Notes: generated by a model not told the origin, from the letters alone. A DNA stretch of 64,000 nucleotides from Enchytraeus crypticus (GCA_905160935.1 CAJHZI010000697.1:688001-752000), one strand, 5' to 3'; shown: positions 23,901 through 35,463, numbered from the stretch's first letter. Numbers and translations: made by a program.

Positions 23901-24914
23901 AGACTATTAGATTAAATAAATTCAACAACAAATCTTGAGTAAAAAAGAAAGGGAGTGTCGACCAGTCCTAGACAATTCAAAGGTAGACTATATCGTTGAG
24001 AGAACGAAGAGGTTTAGCTCTGGATTAAACTCTGATCTAGATTGAAGGATAAGTGGAATAAGCGGTATTAGTGAGAGAGTTAAAACCTTATATAATCCTG
24101 CAAAAATAAATTGCTGGCCCTAATAGGCATGCACTTTACTTTTGCTGATTAAGACTTGTTTTAAAATATATGGAATGCTGATGACCGTATGTCCTATAAA
24201 TAGGCATTAGAGGCAGTGGAAACTTGCAGATCTAATTGTGTATAGAATGGGATGCCAGCGAGAGACTCGAGTCTCCAATTTGAACTTTGTAATTGCTGAT
24301 CCGCAGAATAATATCTGGACAATTATGCTACTTGTTCAGCTGTTTAAAATAAAGCCAATTTCGCCCATTTGTTCGTCTATGGAGCTCAAATTTTCTAGGA
24401 TATATTATTATATCATATATTATTATTATATTAAATGTTCGTCAATTTCTACACCAAGGAACTTAACCATTATCTCCTTTTATAATTATAAAGGGCATGT
24501 TTAATTGATTTGTATTTTGGTTCTTTATAAGTATGACAATGTAAAGTGTATATTATATCAAGCACATGGAACATTACCTGGTTAGAAATTAAATTAGGCT
24601 TAGCTGAAAATTTGCGTTTTAATGCTGTAGTTTATAAACATTATGGTTTGAAGTTGGGTCTTTTTACATGTAGAATAGATCTAAATTATTAGGAACATTT
24701 GGACTAGTACTAGATTTTTAAATGAGCATCTCGTCAAACAGCAGATATACGTTAACGTTTAATGTTTTCTCAATTTTTGCTAAACTTAGAAATACTCACT
24801 CGATGAGCAAAACATTTGTACATAATGTGCGCATCATTGATGTGGAATATTAGATCACAATGTTCTAGTCATCCATGGATCAGTTCTAACCAACAGCACC
24901 ATTAAAATCTTCTT
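23901..24914. other. Intergenic, nothing recognised
   Basis: AT-rich; short open frames lack domains. No repeat family recognised. Confidence 0.5.
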
Positions 24915-25080
24915 GTAAAACTAATAAAGCTAATATTAGCGTCAGTTTCCTCACTCGAAGGTGATGTCAGTGACGGGGGAGCCCAGGATTTGAACCCCGC
25001 ACATACTGATCCGCGGTCGAGTTTCTTACCGACATCGCCACTGGCTTCCATCCACTGGCAATGTCGGTAATGAGAGGAGA
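24915..25080 (-). mobile_element. SINE1 with fold-back head
   Basis: Reversed tail, GGGGGAGCCCAGGATTTGAA and CCGCGGTCGAG. The reversed head TTACCGACATCGCCACTGG is followed after about 7 bp by CCACTGGCAATGTCGGTAA, so the 5' end can form an 18-bp stem. Confidence 0.9.
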
Positions 25081-25175
25081 GAGGAAAATGGAAAGATCAA
25101 TTTAGAATTTTACTTGATTATATCTATTCCTATATATCTAGCCTGCTTTCGGTTCAACTGAAATAAATGCCTGCT

Positions 25176-25318
25176 GTAGCCAGTGGCTGGAGCCAGTGGC
25201 GATGTCGGTAAAATATCCGAACTAGAATCAGTATATGTGGGTTCATATCCTGGGCTCTCCCGTCACTGATATCTATTTCGAGAGATGAAACTGACGGTAA
25301 CATGGGCTTTACGGCCTT
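25176..25318 (+). mobile_element. SINE1 copy
   Basis: GCCAGTGGCTGGAGCCAGTG, CGATGTCGGTAAAATATCCG, GGGTTCATATCCTGGGCTC, tail ACTGACGGTAACATGGGC. Confidence 0.9.
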
Positions 25319-25444
25319 ACATATCTAAATTAATGTAGTTATATTATTTATAGTCAGTATTTTATTGAGGTTTAAATATAAATTTGTGAATTAATTTAAA
25401 TAGATTAGACTGTGTTCAAATTCGCTTATTCAAGTTGCTTAATT

Positions 25445-25540
25445 TATCATTATTTAGCTAAATCAGTGGCACAACTGTTAAGCGTCCGTCAATGTATAAA
25501 AAAGGTGTCTGGTTCGAAACCAAGACTAGCACATCCAGAC
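25445..25540 (+). mobile_element. Isolated tRNA-like SINE head
   Basis: A-box-like GTGGCACAACTGTTAAGCG and B-box-like GGTTCGAAACC about 45 bp apart. No cloverleaf with a closed acceptor stem is evident, so I do not call a tRNA gene. Confidence 0.5.
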
Positions 25541-26270
25541 ATACCTTCTTGAAAAAGAAGTAATTCATAAATTCGACAACGGTTTCAAATACTTGTACTT
25601 CATCAATTTACGTCTATATACTTAACCGTATACTTAAAATAAAACAACCTTCAAGCTAAGACGAAATTCGACGCGAAATCAAGTCTTTTAAGACTTTATG
25701 ATATAGAATGTAATTTGTTATATTTTTTATTGTAGTTCACCAAATTAGATATAAAAGTAGGTTGCTATTACTTTTTATCTTCTCATTGTGATGCGTCTTA
25801 ATTTGCGCTCTTCGGATTTTGGAATTCCACTTAGAGTATAGTTCCGTCTGCAGAAGTTGGATAATAAATAACAGACATAATTAATTGTAAATCACATAAT
25901 AACCTCAAAAGAAGTCAGTTTGTCTACTGTAAGGTTATTTTACAATTAAATTCACAGAAATACTTATATGAAAACGCGTAGAGTTCCAAACTTCGTGGAA
26001 TGCCGTTATTGTATTTTTTTAAATATTTAGCAGAAAATAAGTGAAAACCTTTCTGCAGTTGTCATAGATAAATTGTTGTTGCAGATATTCAATGGTCTTC
26101 GTGTAAAGAGCGCAACATAAAAAGTCAGCATTGTGCACGACGGTCTTAGAAGGAATTCCTTATTGTAGCGTCTAAAGAATCTTCTCGAAGCGGTAGGCCT
26201 ATCTACTGATCTTATCTAGGTTTAGACTTATTTTACTTAAAACTCAGTACCCTAATTAAGAAAATTAGTG
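25541..26270. other. Intergenic, nothing recognised
   Basis: No gene or known repeat; one TAGGCCTA octamer at 26194. Confidence 0.5.
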
Positions 26271-26271
26271 T

Positions 26272-26435
26272 TAAGCAGAATCCCCCCAAGAATAATGATA
26301 TATCATGTTAGATTATTTAAAGATCCGCTCGTATGTGGGCATGAAGAAGAATACGGAAGATAGAGAAGAGCGGAGGCGTTATATACCATGGACCTGCCAG
26401 TGCGCAGTGCACTAAGAGAGAGAGAGAGAGAGTTA
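26272..26435 (+). mobile_element. LINE family B 3' end
   Basis: The plus strand encodes a LINE C-terminus: [20 protein letters not shown] and CAVH, then a stop. The DNA TATACCATGGACCTGCC, GCAGTGCACTAA and (GA)n form the tail, shared with the short (GA)n-tailed repeats. Confidence 0.8.
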
Positions 26436-26754
26436 TTAGCGATTAGAATGATTAGCATACTAAACATATTATGAGAAATTTCTTCAAAAAAGTTTCAGTC
26501 AGTCGGACACATTCTATTTCCTCCCATGAAAAACATTCACATTCAGATTGAAATTCAAAGCTATTCGTCCGATATTGAACGACGATATTATTGACGCGGT
26601 GTGCACAATTTTAAGTGTATTTACAGTTTTAATAGAAAAGTTATTACCTGTGTTGTGTCGTAGCAAATGTATAAAAAATCAATCGTTAGTTGATTGGATA
26701 AGACGGGATTAAAAATTAAAAAACTTCGAAATCAATCGAAATCCTTGTGAGGAC

Positions 26755-27018
26755 GATGCATGTATCCATTGTGCTAATGATGTATGTAGCCATTGTGCTA
26801 ATGATGTATGTATCCATTGTGCTAATGATGCATGCATCCATTGTGCTAATGATGCATGTATTCATAGTGCTGATGATGCATATATCGATTGTGCTGATGA
26901 TGCATGTATCGATCGTGGTAATGATGCATGCATCCATTGTGCTGATGATTCATGTATACATTGTGCCGATGATGCATATATCGATTGTGCTAATGATGCA
27001 TGCATTCATTGTGCTGAT
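26755..27018. repeat. 24-bp minisatellite, eleven copies
   Basis: Unit GATGCATGTATCCATTGTGC plus TAAT, eleven head-to-tail copies with scattered substitutions. Open frames on both strands follow from 24 being divisible by three. Confidence 0.97.
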
Positions 27019-27569
27019 TACGTACAGCATTTGTAAGTTTTATGCAAATTGATGGTATCATAACTGTATTGATTAATAAATTTAAGACGTGTAGGCTCAT
27101 TAAGATAGAAAGCTAAGTTTAACGTCTGTTTTAGTATAACAAAGGATGTAGTCAGAGTAGGCTGGTAGTCGAACCATTGGGTTCCAGGCATGTTATTTAA
27201 TTATCAACTATAGTGGCATTTAAAGTTTTAAATTCACCTTTAAATCTCCATGTGAAATATATTTTGATCCATTTAAAATTGTTCAAGTGAACCATTGAAG
27301 AACTGCAATAGTCCACTCTGCATGCCTTTGCAAAGTGTATATATCCAGTAGTTTTTTTAAACGAATATTTAGTCCTTGCATTTTGTGTAATGTCGTTAAA
27401 ATCTACGTCGTGATTTATTCTATTTAAATTATAAACTATTTAAGATACGCTAAATGAATCACCTATTCTTATATTTTTAAGTGATATCTCAAACATCCGA
27501 ACACTGACTCACAAAATCGCGTAAATTCTAGGTGATCTAACTTATTCCATTAGTCACGTGCCCTTCCCA

Positions 27570-27802
27570 TAGATCAGACTGCTAGGATTTTGCGGATTAG
27601 CGCTAAGTACGAGAAGACGATGAGAATCCCTGATCTTCCATTGGTTGACGAATCTGTCAGAGACTTGCTTCTATTGGCTGATAACTTAAAGAAGCGTAGA
27701 TTAGAAAGTGTTAACAAGGCGAGGTCTGGCTATACTGTAAGTTCATCAGCTTGTGACGAGATATTGCTTGACAGCTGCTGCTCTCGAAATCTTCAAAACT
27801 GA
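27570..27802 (+). CDS. Unrecognised open frame or candidate exon
   Basis: I do not recognise this. An ATG at 27620 in good context (GACGATGA) opens MRIPDLPLVDESVRDLL and continues with a lysine/arginine-rich helix-like stretch LKKRRLESVNKARSGYT. A consensus donor GTAAGT at 27739 would end the exon in phase 0 after SGYT; without splicing the frame runs to 27802. A possible acceptor (CTGCTAG) lies at 27585. It lies between HSD17B8 and dve on the same strand. It could be a lineage-specific exon, a 5' exon of an upstream dve transcript or chance. Confidence 0.25.
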
Positions 27803-27884
27803 AAAGTTGTGACGAAGGTCGAGGACTCAACGTTGACGTATCTGATCTTCATTTTTAGTTCTGCTAACGGTGCGTACTGCATTT

Positions 27885-27985
27885 TATCTGACTATTCTAC
27901 TTGACTATTTACCTGATTATTCTGCCTAATTATTCTATCTGACTATTCTACCTGAATATTCCACCTGACTATTCTACTAGACTGA
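27885..27985. repeat. Degenerate ~13-bp array
   Basis: CTGACTATTCTAC and variants repeated about seven times. Confidence 0.85.
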
Positions 27986-28021
27986 ATAGTTATAACTAGT
28001 GTCCACTGCGAGAGATGAACA

Positions 28022-28150
28022 TAGTTAGTTAGATAGCATAGTGGTCAGGAGTGCCGCGACGGATCAGTTGGCGCTGCGTTCAAACCTTGGGCTCGCCTGT
28101 CATCGATAAGTGTTGAGAGAAGACATGGGTGTTAGCCCTACTTTGTCGTT
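28022..28150 (+). mobile_element. SINE1, diverged
   Basis: TAGTGGTCAGGAGTGCCGCG, CAAACCTTGGGCTCGCC, GTCATCGATAAGTGTTGAGA; tail poorly kept. Confidence 0.6.
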
Positions 28151-28599
28151 TTAGATAATTAATAAATTGTTTATATCGTGCTAAAGAAGGCTGCGAATAA
28201 TTAAACACATGTTGTGGAAGGAGGGAAGTAAATTATATCGACTTGATACCTAAACATCAAAATTAACGCAAATTTGCTACAATGTCACAATATTATCAAG
28301 ATTTCTCGTTAAATCTGATTTTACGCCAGTGACTTGGTGATCTTGGGATTCCAACCGTTTCTAGTAGACTTTCCTCATTTTCAGATTTTTTATGTTTCTA
28401 TTGTTCTATTACCTTATCTTCATTTTCAAGTTCAATTTTCTTTTATCGGTATCGTTCATAAAGGATTTTTACAATCTTTATCCTTGAGGTTTTCGTAATA
28501 ATTGTTTGCTGTAAGTTATTTCCTCTTTCGAATGTCTCTTTTACTGTTTAATTTTAATTTTTACTAGGAGATAATAGAAAGAATTACACTCTTAAAATA

Positions 28600-28785
28600 T
28601 GATAAGAAACAGTATGAAGAACAGAATTAAGAACTGAATTAAGAACAGAATGAAGAACAGTATTAAGACTGAATTAAGAACAGAATTAAGAACAGAATTA
28701 AGAACTGAATCAAGAACAGAATGTAGAATAGAATTAAGAACAGAATGAAGAACAGAGTGAAGAACAGAATGAAGAACCAGATAAG
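28600..28785. repeat. ~15-bp array (GAACAGAATTAA)
   Basis: GAATTAAGAACAGAATGAA and variants, roughly a dozen units. Confidence 0.9.
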
Positions 28786-28804
28786 ATATATCATAAAGGA
28801 ATGA

Positions 28805-28940
28805 ATTGCTGACAGGTATAACGCTGGGATTTAACGTCAGTTTCTTCTCTCAAAATGACATTAATGGTTGGTTGGGCCAGGATTTCAACCCCGTACATGA
28901 CTGCTTTGCTGAAGAAAACCTCACCATGATATTATCACGG
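28805..28940 (-). mobile_element. SINE1, diverged
   Basis: Reversed tail GGGATTTAACGTCAGTTTC, then GGGCCAGGATTTCAACCCCG and ACCATGATATTATCACGGGC at the head. Confidence 0.65.
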
Positions 28941-29079
28941 GCTTGGACAGAACTAGAAGAATGCATTGACAATTGTTGAGGAAGACGAGACAACTTATAG
29001 TGGAAATTTTGATAACATATTTATGTGTATGTAGAGATAATAAAAGCGAAAACAGAATATCTATTTATATGGAATAGCT

Positions 29080-29470
29080 ATCTTCTTCAGTGCACTGCCA
29101 AGTGGTAGGTTCATGGTACATATTCGTACTCAAAGTCTGCTTTCTCGCTCCATAAGAGCACTCCTTAGATCAACAAGTTAATCCCTTCACAAAGTCCATG
29201 CCTTATCCATACCTTATGTAGCCTATAGCTTGGGAAAAGTATGGCTTCTGAGGTGGTTTCTCGTTACCTTCCTCAGTTAGATGTATTAATTACTATTTAA
29301 TCCTGGGGGACAGTATTTCATGGTGAGGTGGGTCCCCTCTAGCCATCCTCAGCTTCTGCCTTAGTCGCCTCTTACGTAAACGCACACGCGGCAGATTGTT
29401 TGCGGTTGCCCTATTCTTCAGTTGTCCAACCACACCCGAGCACAGCACGGGGGAAGAGCTATATACCTTA
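29080..29470 (-). mobile_element. (GA)n-tailed retroposon, near full length
   Basis: About 390 bp. Plus strand: CTTCTTCAGTGCACTGCC, GATCAACAAGTTAATCCC, GTAGCCTATAGCTTGGG, GGGTCCCCTCTAGCCATCC, TTAGTCGCCTCTTACG, TTGCCCTATTCTTCAG, CACACCCGAGCACAGCACGG. This is one of the best copies for a consensus. Confidence 0.92.
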
Positions 29471-31120
29471 TACCGCTAAACAGTACACGGAGAGAGAAAA
29501 ATGCCTGACTGGTTTACATTTGTAACAACAACTTCACATGTAATTGAGTAGAGTGTGCGTAAATATCATAATTAAGCGGATCTTTGATGCAATAGCTGAT
29601 CAGAATTTTAACTGCACAACAGATAGACTTAAATCTTAAAAGTAATTAATTTTAATATTATTTACAATGGTTTTAAACGGCAGAATTCCATTAATTATTT
29701 GACTTAAAGTAGTATTTGGTTTCTCTTTACTGCTGTAGTTTTTCTATGGAATTATCATCATGACAACATCTGGCGCGGCTGGTTAAGAAGCATTAATGGC
29801 ACTGACATGTTTTGAGAGAAGAAGCGGACGTTAAGCAAAACTTTAGCTTTCGGCATCTAGAGGATATTCCAAATTAAGATCTAACACTAAGAAGTCCACA
29901 CATGTCCTGTAAGTACTTGTCCGATAATCCAATAAGTACAAGTCCTATAAGCACATGTCCTATAAGTAAATGTCCTATAAGTATATATCCTATACGAACT
30001 TATCATGTACATAATTATCCTATAAGTATTTATCCTGTAAGTACAATCCTATATGCACGTGCGCTATCCATGTAATTACTGTAAATTATAAAATTTGTTG
30101 GTGATCTAAGAGCCCCTCCACGTGCAATCCTATACCTATCAGACCCTGAATTGTTTCGTCTTATTCCGGATCATCGTCTTGACAATGTCATTTCGCAAAG
30201 TAGTATAACTTCACAATTTTACTTGAGAAACTTACGTGCAGTGCATAGGTTTACGAGCTGCATGCAAGAGTAATGAACTTTTATTTCACATTTATAATAT
30301 CTTTTTGTTTCTGTTGCAGATACATTGTATTACAAATATATTTTATAAAATAGACATAACCTAAATAGTTCTTGATATTTGCTAATCTAACTACGAACTG
30401 TTAAAAGTGGTGACATTTATTGCAATCCCTGATAGTACAATACGGGATTCTGTCTACGTTCCAGTCATAATTCAGGATCTAGAAAGCCTAAGAGATAAGA
30501 GGTAAGTAATATCATCTAATAAGCATCTCGTATAATTATACTGTTAATGAGGAACTTTAAAAATATCACTTAAGCAAAACTAACGTATTAGCTTACTGCT
30601 GCAAATTAGTAACTAGTTTAAATAAATTCATCCTAATTACTTATATAGGCTGCATTGATCAAAATTATTTTGTAATGCATCTTTCAAGTTTGGCAAAATC
30701 ATTTATTTTGCTCGTTATGCAGGGGATTCAGCGTCAGGTGGAATCCACTAGAGAGTAGTCGTGGTCATCGAACTGACGTTGTCGCAGCGGTGGAAAGTAT
30801 AAAAAGCCACAGAGTTACGTTTTTACGTCAGTTTCTGTACCGTAACTGTACTATCAGAGATGGCAGAGATGGTTTGATGAGATTCTAACTAGAGGTTCTT
30901 GTTTAGGTAGCAAGCGTGTTATTGCTTCGGCCACTAGTCGGTGCCAGCGCTTTTTCTGATATTTAAACAAGCACTAATGCTTATTTAAAATATCACTTTT
31001 GTTAAATATCTAATTTTTATTGTTTGCTTATAAGTTTACATTTTGATTGCTGTATTAAAAATATAATTTTTCTACTTTTTCTATTTCTTCTTTTTCTTAC
31101 TTTTTCTTCTACTACTTCTT
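29471..31120. other. Intergenic; short array, otherwise unassigned
   Basis: A ~15-bp array (CCTATAAGTACATGT) spans 29895-30065. A splice-like segment at 30474-30501 (CAATTCAG-type acceptor, then AGAG|GTAAGT) could be a non-coding exon, but nothing else supports it. SINE1-like GACGTTAAGC occurs near 29830. No gene recognised. Confidence 0.5.
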
Positions 31121-31124
31121 CTAC

Positions 31125-31640
31125 TTCTTCTTCCTTCTTCTTCTTCTTCTTCTTCTTCTTTTCTTCTAGTGAAGAAGAAGAAGAAGTAGAACTGCCTAAC
31201 AGCAGGTCCATGATATATAACTTTTCCAACCAATTTTATCTTCAGCCTGTCTTTTCATTTCTATTTACCCATTTGTTATCAATTCATCCAACATCCCATG
31301 TCTTGGTCTTCCTCTAACTCTTTTCCCTTGCATACTTCCTTCTATTAAATCCTTAAGCAAACCACCCCCTTATAATATCCAGCCTTTCCGGTCTATCCAG
31401 CTTTTCTTTATATTTCTTATCATATTTATTAACTTCTATCTGTACCGACTCCTTCAAGAACTTCTTCATTTGTAATTTTGTCACTCCAACTAATCCTTTC
31501 GACACTTCTCCATAACCACATTTCCAATGCCTCTAGTTTCCTAATATTTTTTTCTTTAAATTAGTGTTTAACCTTTGTTTCACATCGGTACAGAAGTGTC
31601 GACCGCACCAATGTTTTTACAATCTTTATATTTTTTAAAA
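31125..31640 (-). mobile_element. LINE family B 3' region with (TTC)/(GAA) tail
   Basis: Minus-strand copy of the element at 36236: CATGGACCTGCTGTTAGGC at its 3' end, followed by (TTC)n then (GAA)n. The coding sequence inside is frame-broken. Plus strand shows TTCATCCAACATCCCATGTC and CGGTACAGAAGTGTCGACC, both shared with the 36 kb copy. Confidence 0.8.
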
Positions 31641-32132
31641 CTTAGTTTTCCTAATGCCTTTTGCTAGTAGTTCGTTTCTATTTTTGAAAGCAAAAATATT
31701 AATATATTTATCTTAAAAGTTTAACTTTACAAGAGAAGATTCTCATTGAGTCACAATTATTCACAATAAAACTGTAGCTGTTAGATGTCATTAAACATTT
31801 GCCTATCTGTCATATTGATTTTATTAACATAAGTATACTACAGTAGATATCCTGAATTAAGCTTAAAGTAATGTGCCTAACTAGATGTACCCGTGTGCAA
31901 GAAAACTCCAAGTTAACTGGAATTATAAGCCAACTACAAAGTTCACTCAAGGGATAGTTCACCAAGCTAGACCACTGTAATTATTTACTTAGAAAAGTGT
32001 ATAGAAACTCTATGAACCGTCATCAAATGCTCTTAATGTAGCACAAGATTATAGGTAAATAATAATAAAGATTTTACGTCCGTATCCTTATTCGAGTATG
32101 ATGTCATGTACTGGGTTGCATCAGATGGTGTG

Positions 32133-32250
32133 ACTCATCGTCATCATCATCTTCCCTTAAATCATTGTTTAACCAGGGTCGGGGTACGAATAGACTTTAT
32201 CCATTCGTTTTAAGTTTTTGTAGCAATTTCAGCTGGTATTATTTGATTGA
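32133..32250 (-). mobile_element. (GAT)n-tailed retroposon, 3' part
   Basis: Plus strand CATCGTCATCATCATC, TTAACCAGGGTCGGGGTACG, AATAGACTTTATCCATTCG. Just upstream (32062-32110) AAAGATTTTACGTCCGTATC resembles a reversed LINE A tail. Confidence 0.65.
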
Positions 32251-32687
32251 CCAAAATCGAATTGAAAAAATGCAGAAAGAAAAAAGGAGATAGTAAAAGG
32301 CGCCGATTTGGTGATGAAAATCAGTCATGTGTAAAAGTAAATAGATGATGGAAAATGTTTTTTAAAACTACCACAGGAAGTAGAAATTCTAGAACAGAAG
32401 CGAAGTTCATGAGAAAAAGATATTGAGATCGTATTCCTACGGAATGCAAGTGTCTATCTTTTGAGTTATTTTTTGAAACTTCGAGAGGTTTTGATCAGAT
32501 AAACGAATCCTAGAAAATGGTTGGGATTGAAATATCAAATTAGAAAAATAAGGTGTGCTAAAGTTAAGTGCTTCAAAAGTTAACACTTGTCAGAATTCTT
32601 TGAGCGATAGATAGCTACTGAAATTTATTAAAAGAAAGGAACTGGTTGGATGAATATGAAAATCCTGCTATAACAGATTTCCAGTTT

Positions 32688-32815
32688 GATGTCGGTAAGA
32701 TATTCGGCCGCGGATCAGTATGTGCGGGGTTCAAATCTTGGGCTCGCCCGTCACTGATATCGCTTTCGAGTGAGGAACTGACGTTAACATGTGCTTAACC
32801 AACTTTTGATAAGTC
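32688..32815 (+). mobile_element. SINE1 copy
   Basis: GATGTCGGTAAGATATTCGG, CCGCGGATCAGTATGTGCGG, GGTTCAAATCTTGGGCTCG, tail ACTGACGTTAACATG. Confidence 0.92.
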
Positions 32816-34035
32816 TCTATTGCCTCTCAATCTTTAGAAGATGTAGCTGTAAAAGAGCTATACCAAATTTAGCGTTCGTTTTCTGTGCAATAAAGTGCAG
32901 TGCTATCGAGTAGAAAACGATGATATGCAGTGCAGGCATATACTGACAACTTTTAGGCAATGTTGTGAAGTAACGAAGTAAAAAATACTTCATTACAAGT
33001 AAAAAGTACTCCCGCCATACTTTTACTTGTAACGAAGTAATTATTTAGTACTTTTTACTTTTACGTTTGTCCGCTTAAGTGAAAATTCGCTTTACTTTTT
33101 GAAAACTTTATGAATATCTATCGCCAAATTTTACTAATTAATAAAAATTTTAATTCTGGGAGAGTAAGACTTAAAGTAATACCAATTCACCGATATCGTG
33201 TCTGTAATTTACTGCAAGTAACTGCGCTAAATCTAATGTAACTGCGAAGTAAATCAGAGCCTTTGCTCTACAGTGTACATGTACATCACAATCTGTGCTG
33301 GCCTTTGTTTTCTTGTTAAGGATCTCTTAATTTGGGCACTGAGGTTTAGCGCAATATTAAAATTTGTGATTGTTCAGATGATAGCGTCTAAAGTAGTTTA
33401 TATAGTACTATTGTTGATAACTATATTTCTCCGACATTGTTAGGCGGAATACGTTTTTAGTTAAATTTGAGCAGTTTGTTGTTAAGACCTCGAAAGTTTT
33501 TTTTAAATATATGTCGAATAAGAATTAAAATAAATATTATTTTATAAGAAAGTTAAAAAAATTAAAATATTCAAATTATATATTGCTGAAACAATCCTAA
33601 TACGCACCTCTCTCTCCTCTCTCTTTCTCTCTCTCTCTCTTTCTCTCTTTCTTTATCACACACCAGATATTAGGGCCTATCATTCAATAGATTTAGGCGC
33701 ACCGTGTCTGTCTTCCTATACCCATAGGCTCACAGGTTTCGCCAGGAACAATGAACTGGCATCCTTTCATTTACTAAATTGTGATGTTCATGTTCATCTT
33801 TAACATCCTCTGCCTGCCAGTGCAGCTATTAAATCATTGTTTAATTGTGCTGCTATGTTAGTTTTGACATAGGTGCGAATCGAATGACAGTCAAACTAAT
33901 TGAGAATCTGGTTCTTCTAAAAATTAGCAATTAAGAGTTTTAGGTACGTTAAATATCATCATGAAAATTATTTTCATAATTGTGTAGGAATAATAATCTT
34001 CAAATATATTTGCTAATCATCAAACAGTAGACATG

Positions 34036-34225
34036 TATACCGACATCGCCACTGGCTGAAGCTAGTGGCGATGTCGGTAAGGTACTCGACCGCGGATCAG
34101 TTTGTGCGGGCCCGCAGCCCGCAGGGCCCGCACAAACTGACCTATTATTCAAATCCTGGGCTCGCCCGTCACTGACATTGCTTTCGAGTGAGGAAACTGA
34201 CGTTACCCTTAACTTTTTTTTACCA
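34036..34225 (+). mobile_element. SINE1 with two hairpins
   Basis: Head ACCGACATCGCCACT, spacer, AGTGGCGATGTCGGT gives one stem. A second, perfect 17-bp inverted repeat at 34097-34113 and 34124-34140 (TCAGTTTGTGCGGGCCC) interrupts the tRNA-like region before TTCAAATCCTGGGCTC. Tail ACTGACGTTACCC. Confidence 0.9.
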
Positions 34226-34504
34226 GCTTTATTCATCTTAATTGGCATTTTGATTTGTGGGTTGACTGGTTTTAAATCTAATTTTAAAATCTTCTGAAGA
34301 GAACTGTAGGTTTGATAGTGAAAGTGATGGAATATAATAATAAAAAATACAAAAAGTATACTTTATTCATAGTTACAGTAATATGCACTATTTAATAATA
34401 ATAATAGCATAAATAAGAAAACATAAATCATGAAACTACAGCTATAGTTTGTGAACCTTGCCAATATGTCAATGGCTATTTTTATATTAACGAGTGTAAG
34501 TTAC

Positions 34505-34806
34505 ATGCATGTTGTGTTCGGGACACAGAAGAATAATTCGTTCCTAAACAGCATGTGTTGTAAGAGGCGTCTGAGTAAGATCTGAGAACGACAACGGGAA
34601 ACCATCCCAGAAGCCATATTAGTCCTATTTAAGCCGTCGGCTAAATTAAGGTGTGAGTAATTCATAGCCTTTTGAGCAGGGATTAACTCGTTAGTCGGTG
34701 GAGTGCTCTTTAAGGAGCGTGAAGGTAGTGAAGGCAGCATGTGAGTAGGAATATGAATACATTGAACCTGCTAAGTACTTGATAGGTCACTAGAGAGAGA
34801 GAGATG
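34505..34806 (+). mobile_element. (GA)n-tailed retroposon, diverged, nested in the hAT element
   Basis: GTGTTCGGGACACAGAAGAA, TGTTGTAAGAGGCGTCTGAG, ACGGGAAACCATCCCAGAAG and terminal (GA)n. Confidence 0.8.
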
Positions 34807-35284
34807 CTATGTTATCCGTGTTAATTTAACCTAATTATGAATGAAAATTAAATCTAATGAAAATTTAATATCTAACATATGCTTGTGCATGTGGGTCGAA
34901 TATTCTTTCAGTTCAGAAACTTCTAACATCGAATTTAAAGTTTTCGTTCTTAATTAGCATTAAATTTAGTAACTAACTTAAATAATTGAAGAACATGTAA
35001 AACTTTTCTATCAAGGTATAATTTGATTTCTTAAATTCAGAGTACTTTTACTTTTTACTTAAAAGTACTACTTTTTTGAAGAGTGATTCTTACAACACTG
35101 CTTTTATGCCTATTCTTATTTAAAATAACTGTTTCAAATAAGAAATTTATATATGGATATATTTTGACCTTTTCACATTATTATGTCGATTTTATTAAAT
35201 ATAAGCAAAGTAGGCCTATATTGATACTCTTTAGGCCTATATTGAAATATCTTTATATATATTAGACATTTTCTTAGATATTTC

Positions 35285-35370
35285 TTATTGAGAGTCCTTT
35301 GCTACATTGGTAGAACGTCGCCTTAGAATTGAGAGGTTAGAGTCCAAATCCTAGTTCAGTTGAAATAGAC
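35285..35370 (+). mobile_element. tRNA-like SINE head fragment
   Basis: GCTACATTGGTAGAACG (A-box-like) and GAGTCCAAATCC (B-box-like). Not a clean tRNA. An AT microsatellite follows at 35413-35462. Confidence 0.4.
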
Positions 35371-35411
35371 CATTTTTTCAGATGTGTGCAAATTTGCATG
35401 CGTGCACTTAG

Positions 35412-35463
<52 letters not shown>

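Larger units (their letters stand above)
32958..35100. mobile_element. hAT-type non-autonomous DNA transposon (about 2.14 kb)
   Basis: Left end CAATGTTGTGAAGTAACG; right end, read inward, CAGTGTTGTAAGAATCAC. Outside lie CTTTTAGG (32950-32957) and CTTTTATG (35101-35108), an 8-bp target duplication with one mismatch; 8 bp is the hAT length. Both ends carry AGTAAAAAGTAAAAGTAC-like subterminal repeats. No transposase is seen. The interior contains a SINE1 and a (GA)n-tailed retroposon, so the insertion is older than both. Confidence 0.75.

Noticed and set aside
25445-25540. tRNA gene
   Set aside because: A and B boxes are present but I cannot close an acceptor stem or a convincing anticodon arm; it fits a SINE head better. 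The same holds for 35285-35370.
26716-27052. Repetitive 24-bp array as a CRISPR or coding repeat protein
   Set aside because: Units are directly adjacent with no spacers, open on both strands, in an animal genome. It is a minisatellite.
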